Shown here: piece by piece, positions 1 to 13,083 of the stretch | How the letters are laid out: the number at the start of each line of letters is the position of its first letter | Numbering within the stretch: the stretch's first letter is position 1 | NCBI RefSeq assembly: GCF_000006405.1 | Contig: NW_003205123.1 | Span: 77,060 to 141,059 of the forward strand | Length of the DNA stretch: 64,000 nucleotides | Direction: 5' to 3' | Source: Perkinsus marinus ATCC 50983 | Taxonomy: Eukaryota; Perkinsozoa; Perkinsida; Perkinsidae | Notes under the pieces: generated by a model | Told to the model about the DNA's origin: nothing | The model's input: the letters and a program-made list of their open reading frames with translations, nothing else | The model's database searches: none | Program-made: the position numbers and the translations under genes

Positions 1-91
1 GACTTACTCTGGGAAGCTATACAGTCTTTACTATAAGACTCGTATAGTCTTCGTTGACGTTGTGTATACATATGATCTGTGTGTTCTTCAG

Positions 92-509
92 GTACTGGTT
101 CAGGAGGGAAGACGTATAACGAGAACGGCATACATCGACATATTACAGAGGACCACCAAAACTGGCTACTGCGATTCAGAGAGATTATTGAAGAAGAAGC
201 CGACGATATTTTCGACTTGGTGATTGATCGATTCAAACACTGGTGATTTGCTCGCTTTAGGATGACGACGCTCTCGAGGAGGCACTGGACGCTGTACAAA
301 AGGAAATGGGGAAGTCCAAGGCGACTTCGTCATCATCATCATCACCAAGACGGAGTAAGTCTAAGAAGAATACGAGTAGTGGCTCTTCGAAAGAGGAGGC
401 GCCACCACCACCACCATCGACTGCTGCTACTACTACGGGAGAGAGTAAGAACGCTAGACGCCGACACAAACAGCAGCAGCAGAAGCGCCATAAGAAGGGA
501 AGACGATGA
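92..509 (+). CDS. 3' end of an unrecognised protein gene (two exons)
   Basis: Two exons, 92-219 and 261-509, are joined by a 41-nt GT-AG intron; the reading frame stays open across the junction and ends at TGA 507-509. The first exon begins after a CAG acceptor at 89-91, so the gene starts upstream of the window. The first part is a mixed acidic helix-like stretch ending in DDDALEEALDAV. The last ~65 residues are low complexity: a Ser run, a Pro run, an Ala/Thr patch and a strongly basic Gln/Lys/Arg tail ending KKGRR, which would suit nuclear or nucleic-acid contact (inference). I do not recognise the family. The coding reading rests on frame continuity and composition only. Confidence 0.5.
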
Positions 510-1899
510 AGTTATTGTTATTTTCAAGCATTGATTATGGATCTTCGAATAGTTGTGTTGTTCGAGTGGTCTTATCGGTGGGTATATACACATGAAAGAA
601 CAAAATGATATCATTAGATTTGGTTGAGACAATATAAATGCAATTCGTAAGGGTAAGAGTTATGGAAGACTCTACAAGGGATGTAAGTAATCATAAACAT
701 GCTCGTGTGTGCTTTTTCATCAGTCCTACTCTTCGTCACACCAGGTCTCGATAGCTGAGGGTAATTTCTCGGCGGTCTGTGGGATGAATGGCTTAGTGCA
801 GAAATGGTCAAAATTGTGGTCCCAACTTGGGGATTTGAGATCTTTTATTCGGTCAGTGGAACAGCAGACCAACATGACCTTACTAAAGAGGGGTCACTAG
901 GGATCGAACCGACGACCTTTCGGATAAAGGTACCGCTGCAGTTCCTCGTTGAACAACATTTATCGTATGGTTTTGGCTGCTTCGGTGCCGCCCAACTTAG
1001 GTGGCCTGTTGAGATCCAAAAGAAAAATAAGAGGATCGTCTACATCGTCTACATCGTCGCTTTCATGTAATTCCAACTGCGAAATTAAACTGAAAACACA
1101 CTAAGTCGACGACGGCTACCACATTGTCGATGGCATCTTCCCGGCGGTTGACCCTCCGTATTCTGTCCTCGGCAAAACTATGGGAAGATAGACTCATCTT
1201 CGTCATCAGCGAGGAGCAAATCTATGGCCTCAACGCCATCGAAGGTCGGCATGCAGGAGCCTGTTTCACAAGAAATGGTCCTTGAGGTGCACCTTGCATT
1301 TAATAGCAAGAGACGAGGAGTCTTACACCTTACGCGAGGTGCTTTCACTACAGTTGCACCTCTTGCTCCTTCATGCATTCTAGATGCACCTCGTGGACCC
1401 CGATAAGCAGCACGAGGAGCACCTAAACATACACCGACGGGTATGAAAAATCGACGCATTGCTTCGATACAGCTCAAAAACATCCGCAGACGAGATGGCA
1501 TCTCGGAGATGCGTGGTCCGGTGGGAAAAAAGCGGAGCGAAGCCCCCGAGGATGGTAAGGCGTGGATGCGATAAGGTGCCGTTAAGTACCTCGGGACCTT
1601 ACGTAAAGGTCTTAAGGAAAGAGCTAAAAAGACCTCCAATGAAATCGTATTACGTGAAAAGGCCCTCCTTGTGCCTTGTGAGACCTTACGACGAGGAATC
1701 TTACCTTACACGTTAGCTCGTACTGTACGCGTAATCAGAGTTAGTAATGTACGAGTCGTGTATTAGTAACTCTGATTGCCGTTGAGGAAATGCAAGATTA
1801 CAAGATTTATGTAGGCCCACCCCCTCCCGCGCGTGATCGATTTCGCTATAGCTTTCCCCCTGTCTTGGTCTTCTTACGAAGAAGTCATCACCCACAGCG
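510..1899. other. Non-coding stretch between the partial gene and RPL14
   Basis: No convincing exon is visible on either strand; the longest open frame (minus strand, 1178-1639) has no family features. It contains a degenerate tRNA T-arm-like sequence near 900-910, an imperfect inverted repeat at 1278-1399 and one copy of the dispersed motif AGCGGAGCGAAG at 1531-1542. The last ~60 bases carry a pyrimidine-rich leader before the RPL14 start. Confidence 0.5.
1278..1399. repeat. Imperfect inverted repeat (fold-back)
   Basis: A 15-base arm beginning GGTCC and ending GAGGTGCA at 1278-1292 is answered by TGCACCTC...GGACC at 1385-1399, with 13 of 15 positions complementary and about 90 bases between. 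Several further GAGGTGC/GCACCTC words lie inside. It could be a small fold-back element or simply repeated short words. Confidence 0.35.
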
Positions 1900-2445
1900 A
1901 TGCCGTCTTATAATCGTTTCGTAGAGCCTGGCCGCTTCTGCACCGTTACTTACGGTCCCGATGAGGGCAAGCAGTGCACCATCGTCGATGTTGTTGACCA
2001 CCGAAGAGTCGTTGTTGATGGACCCAAGAACGTCACCGGTAATACCTAGGATAAGTCGATCGACACCATCATAGAGACGATGTCCTCAGGTGTGGCCCGT
2101 CAGCAGATCCCTATTCGTTGGTTGGCCCTCTCGGATTTCGTCGTCCCCAACACTTTCCGTGGTGCTCATGGCCCTACTGTGGCTAAGGGCCTCAAGGAGG
2201 GTGACGTGCTTGCTAAGTTCAACGCTACTAGATTCGCCCGTAGGCGTGTTGCTCGCAAGAACAAGCTCGCGTAAGTATCTTGAGCATGACTTTGAAAGAT
2301 TCAAAATAGGTCCGATTTATGGCATTTGATTTTGTTGTGATTTCTCAGTCTCACCGACTTCGAGCGTTTCAAGGTTATGGTTGCCAAGAAGCGCATCGGT
2401 CAGGCCATGCGTGCCTCCATCAACAAGGTCCGCAAGCAGCACTAA
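1900..2445 (+). CDS. RPL14: 60S ribosomal protein L14 (eL14)
   Basis: Structural protein of the large cytosolic ribosomal subunit. Three exons, 1900-2038, 2090-2270 and 2349-2445, give 138 aa, normal for protist eL14. The 51-nt first intron removes an in-frame TAG at 2047 and joins the KOW-like N-terminal part ([24 protein letters not shown]) to [17 protein letters not shown]. The C-terminal part contains the conserved [13 protein letters not shown] and a basic tail ending RKQH. The start ATG follows a CAG, a possible acceptor for a trans-spliced leader (inference). The 78-nt second intron is similar in sequence to an intron in the SerRS gene of this window. Confidence 0.93.
2271..2348 (+). 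repeat. RPL14 intron 2: copy of an intron sequence shared with SerRS intron 2
   Basis: From the 5' splice site onward this intron reads GTATCTTGAG, then TGAAAGAT, then AATAGGTCC, in the same order and spacing as the 57-nt intron 41396-41452 of the seryl-tRNA synthetase gene. About 36 of 43 aligned positions agree by eye. A weaker relative lies at 2592-2637 just downstream of the gene. Two unrelated genes sharing an intron sequence suggests a common mobile or copied origin (inference). Confidence 0.6.
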
Positions 2446-2798
2446 TCAGTGGTGTCTATGACGCTGATGCTCACATTCACTACTGTTGATCACAACAGTG
2501 GATTATGATGATGACGACTGACGCTGTATGAAGATGATGATGATGACCAGGCTGGAAATAACAATGCGAGTTGTGTTTTATGTGACGGGAGGGAATCTTA
2601 GGTCGAATCTAGAAAGATACGAAATAGGTCCGGATAAGAGCCAGGTGCTGATATTTTTTACACTTAAATCTGTGTTTGACCAGCTAAAAGCGTCGATAAA
2701 ACTACATGAGAAAACTGCGCTTGTGATTCTGGAGTCATGGTTCATTCGGATTAGCTCGTCCTGTGTTCTCCCTCACGCCTTCATTTTTAGTATTAATA
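2446..2798. other. Intergenic region RPL14-PP1
   Basis: Contains GATGAT-rich low complexity at 2505-2545 and a fragment (2592-2637) resembling RPL14 intron 2. No exon seen. The last part is presumably the PP1 promoter and 5' UTR. Confidence 0.5.
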
Positions 2799-5697
<2,899 letters not shown>

Positions 5698-6448
5698 TCA
5701 GAACTCGGCTACGACTATGTTTTGGAAGATTCCAATGGCATCTCTGACAAAGTAACGTCACGTCATCACTCATAGGGAACAATTAAGATTCTATACGCCC
5801 ACTCAACATGTTATGCGAAGTTTCTTTGTAGGAAATTGGCGAACTCGCACGCGAATTCCGAGTAGTGAATGTGATCGGGGACGGTTTTGTGACGTCAGAA
5901 GAGGCCCGGATAGCCTCCAGCCGGTGAGCTGTGTTTTTCAGCAATCGATGGAGTGTGTTGAGATCAGGGCCGGATTCTGGAGTACCGATGACGAGTTCGC
6001 TGACGTATGAAAACCGATTTTTCACGTCCGTCGCGATGACGACTCAGTCCTCAGGCACTCGACGAGACAGATCCCTTGGGAGAAGGACTTCTCAGTTTTC
6101 AGGATTTTGTCAGGTCAATTCGTTATGCTATGATACTCCTGGGAAGGTCGCTGATTCCAGGCTTGTATCTCTATTAAGGCGAAGTGCCATAACAGAGCTG
6201 GAAGTCGTTGAGGCATTTAGAAGCTTCGACCGAGATGGTCGGGGTAAGCTAGATGCGGCAGATCTCGTCAACGCTATGACCTCTATGGGGAACGCGCTGC
6301 TAGAAGACGAGGCCTATCAGATGATTCATCAGGCTGATCCAACAGCCAGCGGTGAGCCGCTCATTTTTGATATTTTGTAATTGGGACGATCACTTTAGGA
6401 GTTGTTGATTATCACTCATTCGCCAAAGCGGTGTTCCGCATGTTATGA
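5698..6448 (+). CDS. Calmodulin-like EF-hand protein
   Basis: Predicted Ca2+-binding regulator of the calmodulin/centrin type. Exons traced: about 5698-5751, 5832-5923, 5968-6004, 6055-6113, 6161-6351, 6399-6448; the true first exon and start codon are not resolved. Four EF-hand units can be read: a weak first loop around GDGFVTSEEA, a second DETDPLGEGLLSFQDF, a canonical third FDRDGRGKLDAADLVNAM, and a fourth DPTASGVVDYHSF. Loop 3 keeps the D-x-D-x-G-x-L acidic pattern; loops 2 and 4 have non-standard residues, so perhaps only one or two sites bind Ca2+ (inference). The short introns (44-50 nt) each restore frame. The C-terminus FAKAVFRML fits a final EF helix. Confidence 0.75.
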
Positions 6449-7457
6449 AGAGGGTTCTGTACACTTCTTTTGTCGGGTTCGAAGTCAATACATCAACACA
6501 AATTTTGATTAATCAACCGACCATAAAACCTCCCAGCGTATTCGGCAATGCCGGAGTGTGTACCAAGATTTTGCACACTACTTTCCCCAACTGAGACCAG
6601 ATGCTCGATGCTCCCTCGGCCTAAAGGAATGGAAGAGCTGCTACCCGACTCTGTGATGACAGTGGAGGTGTGTGGCCTCTCTTACAATTGCTGTCGCTCA
6701 CCCGACTGACAATACCCAAATACGTTCTGCTGAACAGTCTACTTGCTTAATAAGTTCAGTCTCCCGGCTCGGGGCTCGGATCTGCTGATGGTTTAGTTAT
6801 TGAACCCAAAGTAACTTGTATTCGTAATGGGGATTCAATGTCCCCAAAATGAGTGGTAGAGACATCTGGTAGAGTTTTGAATTCAAGTTACTTTAGGATC
6901 ATCCGAGCGTCGACTAACGACCAAACTTTCCCTCGCGTTGTTTTCGGTCACGACTGGCATCAGTAGCGAGGATAGGGCGGTATATGACTTTGTTCAAGGC
7001 GTTAAGGGTTGTTTCGTGTCCGTTATTTTCTGTTCCCTTACCTGACGGAGCTTATGTGCTCATCGTGAAGCTCAGTGTTTGACTTCCAACTATACTAGAC
7101 AACTCGAGACATGATTGTAGAAGATGAACTATTAGTTCTACTGAGGAGATCTTATGAGTGTTCTGCGATGTGATGATACATATGACTATGGTCTGTAGAC
7201 AGATAATTTATAAATCAGATTCCAGAAATGTGATCATTTCTTAGAGGAGAAAATAAAAAGGAGATCAAAAAAGTTTTTACTCGTGCTCGTGTCTCCCAGT
7301 CGGGTGAATGCCTTGCCAAGAACAAGACTAGCTACGTGTAGAGTAGTTGATAGCAGAATGATGACACCACTTATCCCTCACTATTAATGAGATGATAACA
7401 TAGGTTAAGATAGGTTCTCCAAATCCGCAAATGCTCAGCTAATATGAAAAATTAGCA
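6449..7457. other. Convergent intergenic region
   Basis: No exon or RNA gene seen. It separates the 3' ends of the plus-strand EF-hand gene and the minus-strand Mei2-like gene, so it should hold two transcription ends. No clear terminator motif can be named. Confidence 0.5.
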
Positions 7458-9935
7458 TCACAAAAACTCAGCCGACTTCCTATGGACAGTGACCGAGGTC
7501 GACGAAGTAGAGAGCGTACGTTGCCGCATACTGGCAGGTGTAGTCAGACCACCCACTGTAGGTTCATCAAAACGTGGCGTTGGGTCGAGCAACACAGGCC
7601 TGACATCACACACATAAACGGTTGTCAACTCGCAAACTCCGTCCCACCCGAGATCCCCGGATGTCTGCCGCCCCGTATCGAAATCTACCGCGCCTAGGTC
7701 AGTAGTGTACGCACGGCGACGAGTCGTATGCTGTCTATGATCTGCCACGGAAGGTGCGAGGACAAGCTCTCAGTCGATGGACTCACTATGCTGCTTGTGG
7801 TAGCGGACAGCGCGGCCATCACGCATACGAGCTGGAAGCTGTTGAGGGGGGTCGAGAAGACCCTCATCTGCTGTGATCGAATCCAAGCGCTTCGGTCTCC
7901 TAAGGGCACAGATGGGGCCTATTGCGAGTGTGAAATCATCATGTACATCATTTATACCAATAGTTTATCAAAGGATACCATAGAACATATCTCATATGAA
8001 TATCTCTATTTCGCATTATAGAATTCGTGATACAAGGGCTATCATATTCGTCGATACGTGTGAGAAACTGACCTGATGGCTCGGGCGTAGTACTGAGGGC
8101 GAAGTCCTGTATTGAGAATTCTATCAGAGGGAGTCCAATGCTGAGGTGGTGGACGGGACAGCACGGTGGCATTCGTGTATTGATAATCACCGACACCATC
8201 ACAAGGTCGAACCGGAGTTCCCGTGCTCGTCTCTGGAGTTAGTGCGGCAAAATTGTTATAAAAATATTCATCACAAGTTTGACGATTCACACAGCTCAGG
8301 TTGAGCGAGATCTCTTGGTCTTGTTGTTGGCGATGGTGATGGTGATGCAAAGAGACTCTGCTGCCATCGTCGTTGACGACGATAGGACGGTAACTCTCTG
8401 GCATGTCGATAACAGGTGAGTTATGATAGTGTGCAACATTGGCTTCAAATCCTGAGCAGGTCATTCACACACACAGATGTAGAGAGTATCCACCACCTTG
8501 GACCCGAGCCCAACAGACTTTCAGCCGCTTCACGCACCATGCTTCACCCAAATGCGACAGGGACACATCTGATGACAGGGAACGAGTACATCGTACATAT
8601 GCCATCAGTAGTGCTATGTCACCGTTGAACTTATTGTAAAATTCGTCGACATACTCAGGTCTACGCAGATTGATAAATGCGTATCCGAGATTGTTCCCCG
8701 ACGAAAAATCCAAAGGGGCGTAGAAAAAATCTATTTTGGACCTGATGCCAAACACAATTCGTCATGATGAATCGATGAGCCGTACTGAAATCCCATAGAC
8801 AGTAGGGCATCTAAAACTCTCATCTGGCCCATAGAATAGGGAATATTCCGCAGCATCACAGTGGACCGAGTATCTACCACGTAGCAGCATCATAGCAACA
8901 ACTACTCAATCCTGTACAGAGGTTATCTCGCCCTGTAGACGAAACTCATTGGCAAGATGAAAGCAGGCAATTTAGAAGGTTAAAACTGATGATTCCTCGT
9001 GAGCTAATGTGCATCGATGCGCCGTGTTGTCGTAGTAGGCGCTGGAATTCAATCTCACACACAGAGTTCAATCGTGTGTTCTCATACCTGTTGATGACGG
9101 CGGGCCATTACTATTCCCTATAAGACTGCTGGAGTTAACTCGATCGTTATTATTGGCTCGAGAACCGGTCACAAGACCACGTGACGAACGGCGACTCCGG
9201 TAGTTGTAGTCGAGGCCATTAACGCGACCAGTACGGGTAGGCGAATAGGACAAAGTTTGATTCATAGTCTTGCTCATCTTCACACCAGAGGGTGTCAAGG
9301 AAGCCCCTAAAGTCAAACAGGTTCTCTCTCAAACTAACATGCAAGGAAATCTAGGAAATGCAACCATTCTCACCAGCTGACGGTCTGCGGTCCGACATTG
9401 TTGAATCCTCGCCGCACACAGGTGAACTATACTGAGGACTACCACAAGTCATTTCGCATACGGGGTTTCCATCGAAACAACCTGAACCAGATCCTCAACA
9501 GAGACTACGATGACGTAGTCACTCACCGTCAATGGCGCATTCAGGGCTAGAGTCGTTGACAAGTTCACAGACTCCACCCTTTAGAGCTGCAGGACAACTC
9601 CTCTCTCTGCGATAGGCCGAATTGTACTGTGTTGGCCAGCTTCGTGTATGCTCGAATGCACAGACAGGATTAGAGGCATGATGGATGAGTTCTAGAGGAC
9701 TCTCCTCGTCCGAGTCAGCGCCAATTACTCCTTCAACAGGGTCCAAGAGCCGCAGTGATATGAAGGTATTCTTCAATTCAAGAGTGCCGACACCTTTACG
9801 CCGGGTCCACGAGTTCGGACTGACAACAAAGTCAGGTTGTTGGTCATTGAGACCACCATCGGTTTTGTCACAAGCAGTGACGACCATGTCCTTGACACAG
9901 GGCTGGTCCACAAGGCTATCGCTAGAGGGGTACAT
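7458..9935 (-). CDS. Mei2-like RNA-binding protein (C-terminal-type RRM)
   Basis: Nine exons: 9935-9527, 9481-9374, 9306-9088, 8873-8786, 8741-8623, 8568-8497, 8451-8073, 7899-7787, 7741-7458; 596 aa, all junctions GT-AG and in phase. Residues ~246-345 form a Mei2-type RRM: TVMLRNIPYSMGQMRVLDAL (RNP2-like), IDFFYAPLDFSSGNNLGYAFINL (the YDF-x-Y-x-P-x-DF-...-GYAFIN signature), then CWARVQG and HNSP...YRPIV, the family's usual ending. This RRM type is known from fission-yeast Mei2 and plant AML/TE1 proteins, where it binds non-coding RNA and governs meiotic or developmental switches. No second RRM is seen; flanks are low complexity with a His/Gln run near residue 365. The last two exons are the least certain; otherwise the frame would stop at 8042. 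Confidence 0.8.
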
Positions 9936-10919
9936 TAGGCGTATGAGAGGGAGATGTTCTTGACGACACTTAATTGGCTGAGGTTAGTTGAGACTAGAGA
10001 GTAATGTAAGCCGATACAATACTCGGTCGACGAAGAATACGATACTGACAATAAGGAGGCAAAAGCACCTGAAATCGTTATAAATACCAATGGCGACAAC
10101 ACAAGTGAAAATAGTGACAACTATGGAAAACATCGACAATAACATGGGTGTCCTAAAAAAACAACCAACGACATCCTATAGCACTATGCTAGACTCCTTA
10201 AGACTGCCAGGATGATCAACGTGATCCCACGCGGAAGCAATTTCTTGGAGTTTCGGGGCCAGCAGTTGGCTCCACTTAGGAGTGCTACAAGAGAGTGAGT
10301 GAACATATCGTGCACGTTGATGAAGGCATTTGTCACTGATATGAACCCAGACTGATTAGCTGTGGATTTTGATGAAAGAACACAAAAAGCAATAGCCATA
10401 ACCAGGCCACACAGGGCTACGGCTCTGATACTATCGTGCTCTGCCGCAACCGATCTTCACCAAGCAATAGAGAGGTAGTACTAGGCCAACCTGGCTCGGG
10501 TCAATGCTAGCTGGGAATGCACTGTGCATGGTCTGGATGAGATTCATTGCAGTAGACCGTCCAAGAGGAGATTCCCATCAGCTTCTGGAGACGTGCTCTG
10601 CTGCCACATAGGATGACCAGAACCAGCTGGGGGACCGGCAGTGTTAGACTTGTGGTCCAATATACAGGGAATTCTGACGACACCGAAGTCGAGTGGTAGA
10701 ACAGTTGGAGATATTTGCCAGCAAGGATGACGTGTTGTCTTGGAGGGTTCATACATATGTTGTGCGTATAGCTGTAGAGTATGCAACAAAAAACGCTATG
10801 GATCAACGGCACTTGAAATCCAAGATAAAAATGGTGGGGAAAACGGGAATCGAAAAAGATGCCAAAAACTGGAAATTGTGTCATGAATAAGAAAAAAAAA
10901 CTCAAAAAAATATTGAAAA
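9936..10919. other. Unassigned stretch between MMPL-type gene and Mei2-like gene
   Basis: Minus-strand open frames at 10184-10399 and 10544-10789 might be exons (one is hydrophobic, one Pro/Gln-rich), but no family match or consistent splice pattern could be established. It may be 3' UTR plus intergenic DNA. Confidence 0.35.
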
Positions 10920-12330
10920 TTACGGACTATTTTTGGGGTTGCATTCACTTTGCTCAGAATTGATGCTTCCTTCGCGATCGAGAATAGACCGAGCATCGTT
11001 GCAAGTAACTTGAGGCGACCTCCTTGGCCACCAGTTGAGCCGACCGATAACCCGTAGCAGTGCCGGTGTCACCATAGTGCGCATTATACACGTGTCGAAC
11101 AAGACCGCCGTGACCAGCAGGACTCCCGCTTGGTTAATGAGTGGCATCGATGCGAAGAGAAGACCGCAGAAAGCAATGGTCATGATGACTCCAGCCATTG
11201 TGATAACAGGTCCAGTCTTCCAAACACCAACGTGTACCGCAGCCTGATCTGACAGACCATTATCGTGCTCCTCGACAACTCTACCCAGAAGGAATATCTT
11301 ATAGTCTAGGGCCAGGCCGAGTATGACTGAGAACCCCAGTGTTGCTACAGTGTACGATATGTCAGTACTGACGGCTGGAGATATGGCTTCAATATTGAGA
11401 AACCTAAACCACCCCATCTGTTGGCAACCAACCAGCATACCAAATGCCACTATAAGAGTGAGAGCGATAGTTACGATGCTCCTTAGTGGTATCATTACAG
11501 AGCGATACGTTACTCCTATAAGAAGTAAACATGTAGCCGCGGATGCGCCCGTGAACTGAGGAATGCTCTCGACCACAGCCGCGTTGAGATCGGCGACTGT
11601 GACACTAAGCCTGCGATCCAACCTTCACCACGCCACCATGCTTCTCGTNNNNNNNNNNNNNNNNNNNNNNNNNNNNNNNNNNNNNNNNNNNNNNNNNNNN
11701 NNNNNNNNNNNNNNNNNNNNNNNNNNNNNNNNNNNNNNNNNNNNNNNNTGAATCAACAAGCAAGGGCTCAAGCTCATCAAATAGTGACCTCCGGTCAACT
11801 ATGGTTGGCAGTTTACTCAGGTGGCAAATCCCATACAATCAAGTGATTTGAAGATATTTCTTAGTGGTGATAAGTTCGGGTTAGTCGTAATCTATGACTC
11901 GTTGATGAATCAACTGGCATCCCCGTGATGAAACATATCATTCTCCACGGTTCGTCAGATCAAGAGGCCAGTCACGGTATGTGGGCCTGAGGATTCCTCA
12001 GTGAGGAACATTCATGGTCGCGAGACAGCAGAGCTGTTGTTGTGGTCTTGTTAGACTTCCTGAATCTACCAAAAGATACATCAGATCGCATCTACAACGA
12101 GGAGGTCCTGTTGGAGATAGAGCGGTGACGCAAATTTGAATATCTACACAACGGTTATGGAAATCGAGTCCTCAGCGGCAGCGGCTCTTGCGACCCTGAG
12201 CGCGGCTTCAGTGCTCTGCAGCCTAGCATTCGCCCCCAGACTAGGAACAGCCTGCCAGGTGACAACCCTGACGCCGCTCTGTCGTTGTCTATTAACACAC
12301 CTGTTGCTTGCGAGGAAACCTGTTGCGTAA
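10920..12330 (-). CDS. MMPL/RND-type membrane transporter, partial, crossed by an assembly gap
   Basis: The C-terminal exon (about 11610-10920, 230 aa) is a clear MMPL-domain half: LLLIGVTYRSVMIPLRSIVTIAL, then ATLGFSVILGLALDYKIFLLGRV with the conserved GLALDY-K/F-x-LLGR loop, and VITMAGVIMTIAFCGLL followed by FDTCIMRTMVTPALLRVIG. At least five membrane segments are visible. Such proteins export lipids or other hydrophobic substrates by proton-driven transport. Upstream pieces (LSKLPTIVDRRSLFDELEPLL at about 11820-11749, and a Val/Ala-rich stretch near 12320-12150) look like parts of its extracytoplasmic domain. The run of N at 11649-11748 interrupts the gene, and just after it the frame of VKVGSQA shifts relative to VADLNAAVVE, either a small intron, an assembly error or a mutation. 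N-terminal exons are not resolved. Confidence 0.65.
11649..11748. other. Assembly gap (100 N)
   Basis: A run of exactly 100 N, probably a scaffold join of unknown true length, inside the MMPL-type gene. Confidence 0.99.
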
Positions 12331-13083
12331 GTTTGCTCAACAACCACCAAGGGAAAGAGGGCGGAATACCAATTGCAAGTTCCTCGGCTGAGGAGGTTTT
12401 GTGTACGACGATGTACTCTTCCGGGGAACGATGACGAGGAGCACGAGTATAATCTCATGCTTCAGTTGGTATATCTCATCATGGAGGAAAGTGATGACGA
12501 TTGGCCGACTTGTTTGTAGGCTAGAGATGATAAGGCGTCACCAGGTGAGACGGCTAGAAAACGGGCAGTGGAGACTTCTCCCTAATGGTGACTCTCAGTT
12601 ATCTGAACGGTAAATTCTATAACTTTTCCGCTCCATGAGTTTCAAGTCTTGACGGCCTCTTGCTGTCAATGATGAATGCGGTTCACGCACTCTAACGTTC
12701 TGTACAACGTACATAACACAATCGGAACCCAAGGACAGCATATTCTAACTTCTCGTTACCTCAACACCGTAGCTTTTCCGTCTCAAACTCCGTCAAGAAG
12801 TAAAGTATTTGCCGCGCGGTAATCCGACGCCTCTCACAGCGAATACATTATCAACGATACTCGCTCGCCACGAGCGAGCGGCTCATGTTAGCAAAGACGC
12901 ACGAAGTGATCCGGGCGGAGGAGGAACTGAACACCCCATGCACAAAACCCTCCCAGTATTCTAATTCAACTGTAGGCGGCACCGATTTGACCATGATGAA
13001 ACTAGTTCTAACAACACAGCAGTTCGATAGAACAGGCCGAAATCGAACCGTACGAAAGCAAGCAACGTCATCATCATTTACCT
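12331..13083. other. Unassigned stretch upstream of the MMPL-type gene
   Basis: Open frames exist on both strands (for example an acidic plus-strand frame around 12433-12525 and hydrophobic minus-strand frames), but none could be tied to a family. By position it should hold the 5' exons of the MMPL-type gene. A perfect 8-bp hairpin (CTCGCTCG, 3-base loop, CGAGCGAG) lies at 12860-12878. Confidence 0.35.

Noticed and set aside
1178-1639. A 153-codon minus-strand frame
   Set aside because: Composition is random, contains inverted repeat words and no family features.
5924-5941. An 18-nt intron in the EF-hand gene
   Set aside because: A later acceptor (CAG at 5965-5967) gives a 44-nt intron and a better EF-hand sequence (STDDEFADALDETDP), so the ultra-short intron is not needed.
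12130-12620. A separate plus-strand gene (acidic exon near 12433-12525)
   Set aside because: No family match, no supported splice chain, and all firm genes in this block are on the minus strand; left unassigned.
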